Source of the DNA: Halocafeteria seosinensis
Lineage: Eukaryota; Sar; Bigyra; Bicosoecida
Assembly: GCA_001687465.1 (NCBI GenBank)
Contig: LVLI01001279.1
Coordinates: 1-10,498, forward strand
Direction: 5' to 3'
DNA: 10,498 bases
The translations under genes and the position numbers were made by a program. Positions 6,685 to 10,498 of the stretch are shown in pieces. Position 1 is the stretch's first letter, and every line of letters starts with the position of its first letter. The notes under the pieces were generated by a model. The model searched no databases, was not told the origin of the DNA, and was given only the letters and a program-made list of their open reading frames with translations.

Positions 6685-8456
6685 TTACGCTCTGCTCCAT
6701 CTATCGTTCCCTCCTGATATTCGTTGATATGCACCTAACCATAGACTGTAGTAGCCTCTCAAGCAGTCTTGAAATTTTGACATAGACTCGTTTAACTTGC
6801 GTACAGAGTCATACTGTCCCGGTTTGCTATATTTTGGAGGTATGCAAGAAAAGTGCAGGGAGAAGAAAAAATCCCTTCCTCTATCTCGGTCGGGGATACA
6901 ATTAGATAAGCACTCTCCCGGAAGAAAATCAAATGAGGCATTGAGCATTCGCCAAACGCGCTTCACAGGTACCCCGAGGCTCGCTCCGACTTCATCACCC
7001 CAGTTATACTCATGGGCAATCGGGTACTCTGTAGAGTCATTGAATATCTCTGGGACTAGAGGCTGCACCGTAGCATCATGCAACCCAGCTATCCGGAGAG
7101 AGCTGTTATAGTTAATAGCATCCTTCCGAACCTTATGATACCCATGAAACGATTTCTGGCGAGGATCGAGGGAACCTGGGAACAACGTAGGTGTGCGCTT
7201 AGCATGAGTGAAAAGTGCGAGCATCATGGACATATCACCGAAATGCCAAGTATTAGGCTCTAATCCTGCTTCCATCATCGGGGACTTTTGGTATACCATT
7301 TTCTCGATTTGCTTCATACGATCCTCCGACGGTTCGATAACCCACATTCCGCCAGATATTTTGGCAGGGGCATTTCGATTACAACAGTCGTTGGTAAACG
7401 CTGCTGTGAGTTCTGGATACCACAATAGATGATCCACATTCTTTAGCAGAAACGCATCACTATCTAGCCATAAGATCTGCATCAATATCGACCGACAAAA
7501 TATGGTTGTGCATTTAAACTATTCGAGAGAGCAGTTTACCTATCTTACCTTCTTATACTCTGTGAACCCAAATATCCTTAACTTGTTGAATGCCATTCCC
7601 CAAAAAAACTTCCGTCCTCCAGGAATCTTCACGTAAGCTGTATATAGATGTGGCACATTCCGGAAATCTAATAAGTCCACCAGAAATACACGGAGGAATT
7701 TTGGGCATACGTACGTGAATCTAACGCTAGAGGATCTACTATCCGAATGGTCGCTCCAACTTTTCTGTACATGTCTAGGATTTCTTCCGATACCGCTACA
7801 CGCGGATCCGTAATCTTTGACGACCCACACGCCCCTCTTGATACTGAATCTAGTCGGCCTTTTCGGCAATCATCTGAGCCGAGACCTCCCCCAGTGACAA
7901 GCACTATGAGATCGATTGTCGGGCACGTCCCGACATCCCGAATGGACTGGAGGAGCCCCGCCGCCTGTCGCGCGGATGCGTCCGCTACTGCCATGGTCAC
8001 GATGGCATTACGTCCCTGTGGAAACCATCTTTTGCAGTGTTTAGCGTATTCAGAGGGGTTTACGCCTGGGTGAATCCAGTCCTCCGGCCAATATTTCCGA
8101 GTCGCTGGAGCTTCTTCCGGCTCTCGGCGTCGTGGAGACGGAGCCTTGGACGGATCTGCCTTCTTCTGTATCCGAATGGGTGCCGTATTCGTCTCTATAT
8201 CACCCCGTATAGGCTCTGGAGCCGTAATTTGGGTCGTATTCGTGTATGTTTGATGCCATAACCAGCGCGAAGACTCCCATGAGGTGCCCATGTCAGTCTC
8301 CACAGTCATCAAGGTGATCATCACGAGCATCACTGTTGCCAAAGTTCCAAACACAGCCACCACATAGCATCGTAAATTGCCTCGAAAGCCATTATCTATG
8401 CTCTGCGACTTGTATCGGGTGCTACTTCCCGAGGATGTACCAGACGATGACGCCAT
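6685..8456 (-). CDS. GT8-like type II membrane glycosyltransferase, three exons
   Basis: Exons are 8456-7715, 7667-7549 and 7476-6685 and give 550 residues. The ATG at 8456 has G at -3 and +4. Earlier in-frame codons lack an ATG. Residues 1-29 form a Ser-rich cytosolic tail, about 30-52 are a membrane anchor (CYVVAVFGTLATVMLVMITL), then comes a Pro/charged stem to about 145. The catalytic domain starts at NAIVTMAVADA. FNKLRIFGFTEYKK spliced to ILWLDSDAFLLKNVDHL (DSD at 292-294) is the donor-site block of GT8 enzymes such as glycogenin and plant PGSIP/GUX proteins. It is followed by SGGMWVIEPSE and HFGDMSMM, where family members have a Gly-containing strand and an acidic D.. motif. It should transfer a sugar from a nucleotide donor, probably in the Golgi with Mn2+. 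Substrate and acceptor cannot be told. The frame joins exactly at both introns and no defect is seen, so it looks functional. Confidence 0.88.
7477..7548 (-). other. Intron 2 of the GT8-like gene (72 nt)
   Basis: Donor GTAAGA and acceptor GATGCAG, phase 0. Removal joins FTEYKK to ILWLDSD, restoring the most conserved block of the enzyme. Read-through would meet TAG within three codons. Confidence 0.88.
7668..7714 (-). other. Intron 1 of the GT8-like gene (47 nt)
   Basis: Donor GTACGTATG and acceptor TTATTAG. Removing 47 nt (phase 1) joins LALDS to FRNVPHLYTAYVK through a split His codon. Without it the upstream frame reaches a stop at the acceptor TAG. No strong branch-point motif is evident. 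Confidence 0.8.
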
Positions 8457-8969
8457 TCCCCGACCTATTCTACACTTAATATATCCTTGATACCTCCATA
8501 CGCACCTATTCGAACCCAATTGGATGCCACCGGACTCTCTAACTAACCTGTATAACTCAATAAACGCCCCAGAGAGTGCTCGATAACCCGCTTCCAACTT
8601 CACAAAAGTACCAGGGGAACAGGGCTCCCCTTTGGCTTGCCCTTGTGAGAAACGGCAAAAAAGGTGGGTTGGAGGAGAACAAACTTTAGTTGGAGTTTTA
8701 TGGTCCCGACAAATCGTCGCGAAGAGACTATGGTTGTGGAAGTTTTGCTATTGTGCATACGTACTGTATAGGATGCGGCATACAACAATGTTGAATCTGG
8801 AAGTCGCTCAAGTTTATCGGAAACGCCGCTGTTCTCCACAATGAATGGAATTGAACCTAAAAGAGAATCGTCAAGTCTATCACAACTTCCGGATTTTAGG
8901 CCTGTGGCTTACTGAGTCGTGTATCGGGAATGCGAATTCAGTTTGAAGAAGCTAATCCAAATGACCCCG

Positions 8970-8990
8970 TTCTGAATAATTGGTTCAGAA
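8970..8990. repeat. Inverted repeat TTCTGAA-N7-TTCAGAA
   Basis: Seven-base perfect arms around an AT-rich 7-base spacer, in the divergent intergenic region. The arms share the TTCAG core with the 14-bp palindrome about 50 bp further on, which could indicate repeated half-sites for one dimeric factor. Confidence 0.4.
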
Positions 8991-9038
8991 TTTAAGGTAG
9001 CTCCTAGTTGCTGAACCCAATAATGCTCCCTTGCTTTC

Positions 9039-9052
9039 AGTTCAGCTGAACT
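9039..9052. promoter_or_regulatory. 14-bp perfect palindrome with CAGCTG core
   Basis: AGTTCAGCTGAACT reads the same on both strands and contains an E-box-type CAGCTG. It lies about 590 bp from the minus-strand start and 740 bp from the plus-strand start. A role as a binding site for a dimeric factor is inference from symmetry and position only. Confidence 0.35.
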
Positions 9053-9290
9053 ACCACAAGGGTATTGTTGTTTTAGTAGGGACAATAGGGATAATTTCTA
9101 ACAGTGCTTTCTTTCCTTGAAGCTTTCATTTTGATACACATCGATCTGAGCACAGAGTTCTGGTACGCGACAAGTCGGTTCTCTGCCCGGACGCATTCAT
9201 TCCCACCAGGTGAACCGTGTCACTATTGTGATCCCATCTCCTTTAGGACATCTTCCGTCAAAACGAGCATTCTCGATTGATATACAGTGT

Positions 9291-9307
9291 AGTTCCAGCC
9301 TGGAACT
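9291..9307. promoter_or_regulatory. 17-bp palindrome, 8-base arms with one-base centre
   Basis: AGTTCCAG-C-CTGGAACT has perfect arms. It begins with AGTTC like the 9039 palindrome, so the two share the end of their half-sites. It could be a dimer-binding site or a small hairpin; nothing else nearby decides. Confidence 0.35.
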
Positions 9308-9788
9308 TCCAGGGTCCAATTTTCTGAATTGTTGTACACATGATTACACATATGTCCCCGGAACCCGCTTCCGTTTGCATTTTGAAACGTTTCTACCTAC
9401 AACAGTTTCTCAAGCCATTTCACTCTATACATTACATCACATATACAAAACTTAGAGGGCGTGCGTGTGTCCAGTACAAGCCTGGCAGTAGGCCACTTCT
9501 TCGCCCAGAAGTTCATCTGAAACAGTCGACGAAATGTTTGCTCGGTTCGTCTCACGCGCAGTCTTGTGCTGCGATTCGTGCATGAGCAGTGACCTGCACC
9601 TCCCAAAGGTTGTTATAGAGACAGGAAAATTAGTATAGAACGCTTTGCATCGCTCGATCCCGAGGATCCGGGACTTGATGGTACTGTTTTATAGAAGAAA
9701 AGACAGATTGGAGGGGGTCGCAAACTGCAACTTCCGTTCATTACAGTACATTAGGCACTTTGTATAGCTTTTCCCCACTGGCTCCGGA

Positions 9789-10498
9789 ATGGTCTCAAAC
9801 GGCGGGGGAAGGGAAAAGGAGTGCAGCAGTGGTAGCGACAGTCAAAGCCACAATCAGGAAGAGAACGCAAGCGCAACTGAGAGACAGCGAGAACGGGACC
9901 CGCCGGATCCCGAGGGTGAGTCATCCTTGTCAAGGGGTTACCGCGGAAGGCATACCTCAACGGATCCCCACGGAGAAGAGACGGCAGGAGCACCCACAAG
10001 GAACGACGCGTCGCCGTCGGCCGAGAAAACGAGCCGCCGTCCGGAAGACAGACGATCTCGAGCGCGTGGGTCGACACTTGATGCTATCAGAAACCTCTGG
10101 CAAAGTGATTCCCAGAGTGGAATTCTAGGTACCGACTCAGAAGGTCCCGGCTTAGAGAATACCCCAGAAGAAGAGGAGAAAGACAGCGGGCTAGACGCCA
10201 CAGAGGACCAGACGTCAATAGAGAGCACAAGTACACTACGGCGAGCTGTATCGTGGCGTCGGCACTCATCAGAACACGACGAGGAACCAGTTGCCGCCCC
10301 TGCGCCTCCTTCACTTCGGAGAGTACGAGTTCCTACATCTGTATCGAACTTAGTGGGAACAGTAAGTCCTGGTGGAGCTAGTAGTGTTATTGACATCCTC
10401 GGAAACAAAGGCACCGTAACACCGAGGTATACAACATCACCTAAAGCGTCCAAAGAGTCCAGTTGGTCTTCCCGGGTTTACCTGTGCTGCAAATTGTT
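9789..10498 (+). CDS. 5' part of a Ser-rich, charged, probably disordered protein
   Basis: The frame is open for 236 codons from an ATG at 9789 to the right edge. An in-frame TAG lies just upstream near 9765, and there is no earlier ATG, so the start is well defined. Context is G at -3 and +4. The sequence is rich in S, E, R, D, T and P (for example ERQRERDPPDPEGESS, NTPEEEEKDSG), has no hydrophobic segment, and contains RRAVSWRR, a plausible basophilic kinase site. It ends at the edge with RVYLCCKL, which may begin a folded or membrane part. GTAAGT at 10362-10367 is a perfect donor, but the frame stays open beyond it, so splicing is not required. This looks like the cytosolic or nuclear N-terminal tail of a larger protein. 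I do not recognise the family. Confidence 0.7.
   Translation, partial: MVSNGGGREKECSSGSDSQSHNQEENASATERQRERDPPDPEGESSLSRGYRGRHTSTDPHGEETAGAPTRNDASPSAEKTSRRPEDRRSRARGSTLDAIRNLWQSDSQSGILGTDSEGPGLENTPEEEEKDSGLDATEDQTSIESTSTLRRAVSWRRHSSEHDEEPVAAPAPPSLRRVRVPTSVSNLVGTVSPGGASSVIDILGNKGTVTPRYTTSPKASKESSWSSRVYLCCKL

Larger units (their letters stand above)
8457..9788. other. Divergent intergenic region, no supportable gene
   Basis: The 1.3 kb between two divergent starts holds only short frames of 60-81 codons without recognisable domains, overlapping on both strands (for example near 8632-8844 and 9210-9606). It must contain the promoters and 5' leaders of both flanking genes. I could not place a convincing TATA or initiator. 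The clearest structures are the palindromes listed separately. Confidence 0.55.

Noticed and set aside
7747-8261. Plus-strand frames opposite the glycosyltransferase
   Set aside because: Shadows of exon 1, which has a membrane anchor, a stem and a conserved catalytic start.
8457-8603. Upstream extension of the glycosyltransferase frame
   Set aside because: The open frame continues to a GTG, but there is no ATG before 8456, and a eukaryotic nuclear gene is not expected to start at GTG.
9210-9606. Short frames on both strands between the divergent genes
   Set aside because: They overlap each other, have ordinary random-frame lengths and no recognisable motif.
9760-10128. Plus-strand 122-codon Arg-rich frame
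   Set aside because: It overlaps the longer 9789-10498 frame, whose composition and good start are more convincing. The Arg-rich run is what a shifted frame of such sequence would give.
10362-10367. Perfect GTAAGT donor in the right-edge gene
   Set aside because: The coding frame stays open with similar composition after it, and no acceptor can be judged before the window ends.
1-10498. tRNA, rRNA, CRISPR or bacterial operon features
   Set aside because: No cloverleaf, rRNA-like block, regular spacer-repeat array or Shine-Dalgarno-linked gene string was seen.

Overview
This is eukaryotic nuclear DNA, most likely from an alga or another protist. The evidence is one glycosyltransferase gene that reads correctly only after removing two short GT-AG introns (47 and 72 nt), secretory proteins with Ser/Thr/Pro-rich linkers, kelch blades and GLUG-like repeats, and no sign of operons or Shine-Dalgarno sites. 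The species cannot be named from the sequence. A red alga or other unicellular alga with short introns would fit, but this is a guess.

Layout. (1) 1-492, minus strand: an open frame running off the left edge, whose C-terminal part carries the catalytic-Glu motif of Tc1/mariner-type DDE transposases. (2) 533-2330, plus strand: a graveyard of gene pieces. In order these are the C-terminal module of a large surface-type protein, a frameshifted kelch fragment, and a broken GLUG-like repeat gene with an internal duplication of about 230 bp. (3) 2458-3148, minus strand: an inverted, frameshifted relic of a related kelch-plus-linker gene containing a 51-bp coding minisatellite. (4) 3149-3757: mostly non-coding, with an (AT)n(GT)n microsatellite. 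(5) 3758-6565, plus strand: the best-preserved member of the family. It has a signal peptide, an S/T/P-rich region, degenerate kelch blades, a second S/T/P linker and two copies of a roughly 180-residue domain I do not recognise. One in-frame TGA at 4634-4636 interrupts it. (6) 6685-8456, minus strand: a spliced type II membrane GT8-like glycosyltransferase of 550 residues. (7) 8457-9788: a divergent intergenic region with two perfect palindromes. (8) 9789-10498, plus strand: the 5' part of a Ser-rich, charged, probably disordered protein that runs off the right edge.

What links it. Sections 2, 3 and 5 are pieces of one tandem, rearranged gene family. The 485-1141 module is clearly homologous to the last domain of the 3758-6565 gene, and 1201-1562 is homologous to its kelch region. 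This looks like a birth-and-death array of secreted or cell-surface proteins, with a transposase-like gene lying against one broken copy. The convergent GT8 gene could act in the same secretory pathway, but nothing in the sequence ties the two together functionally.
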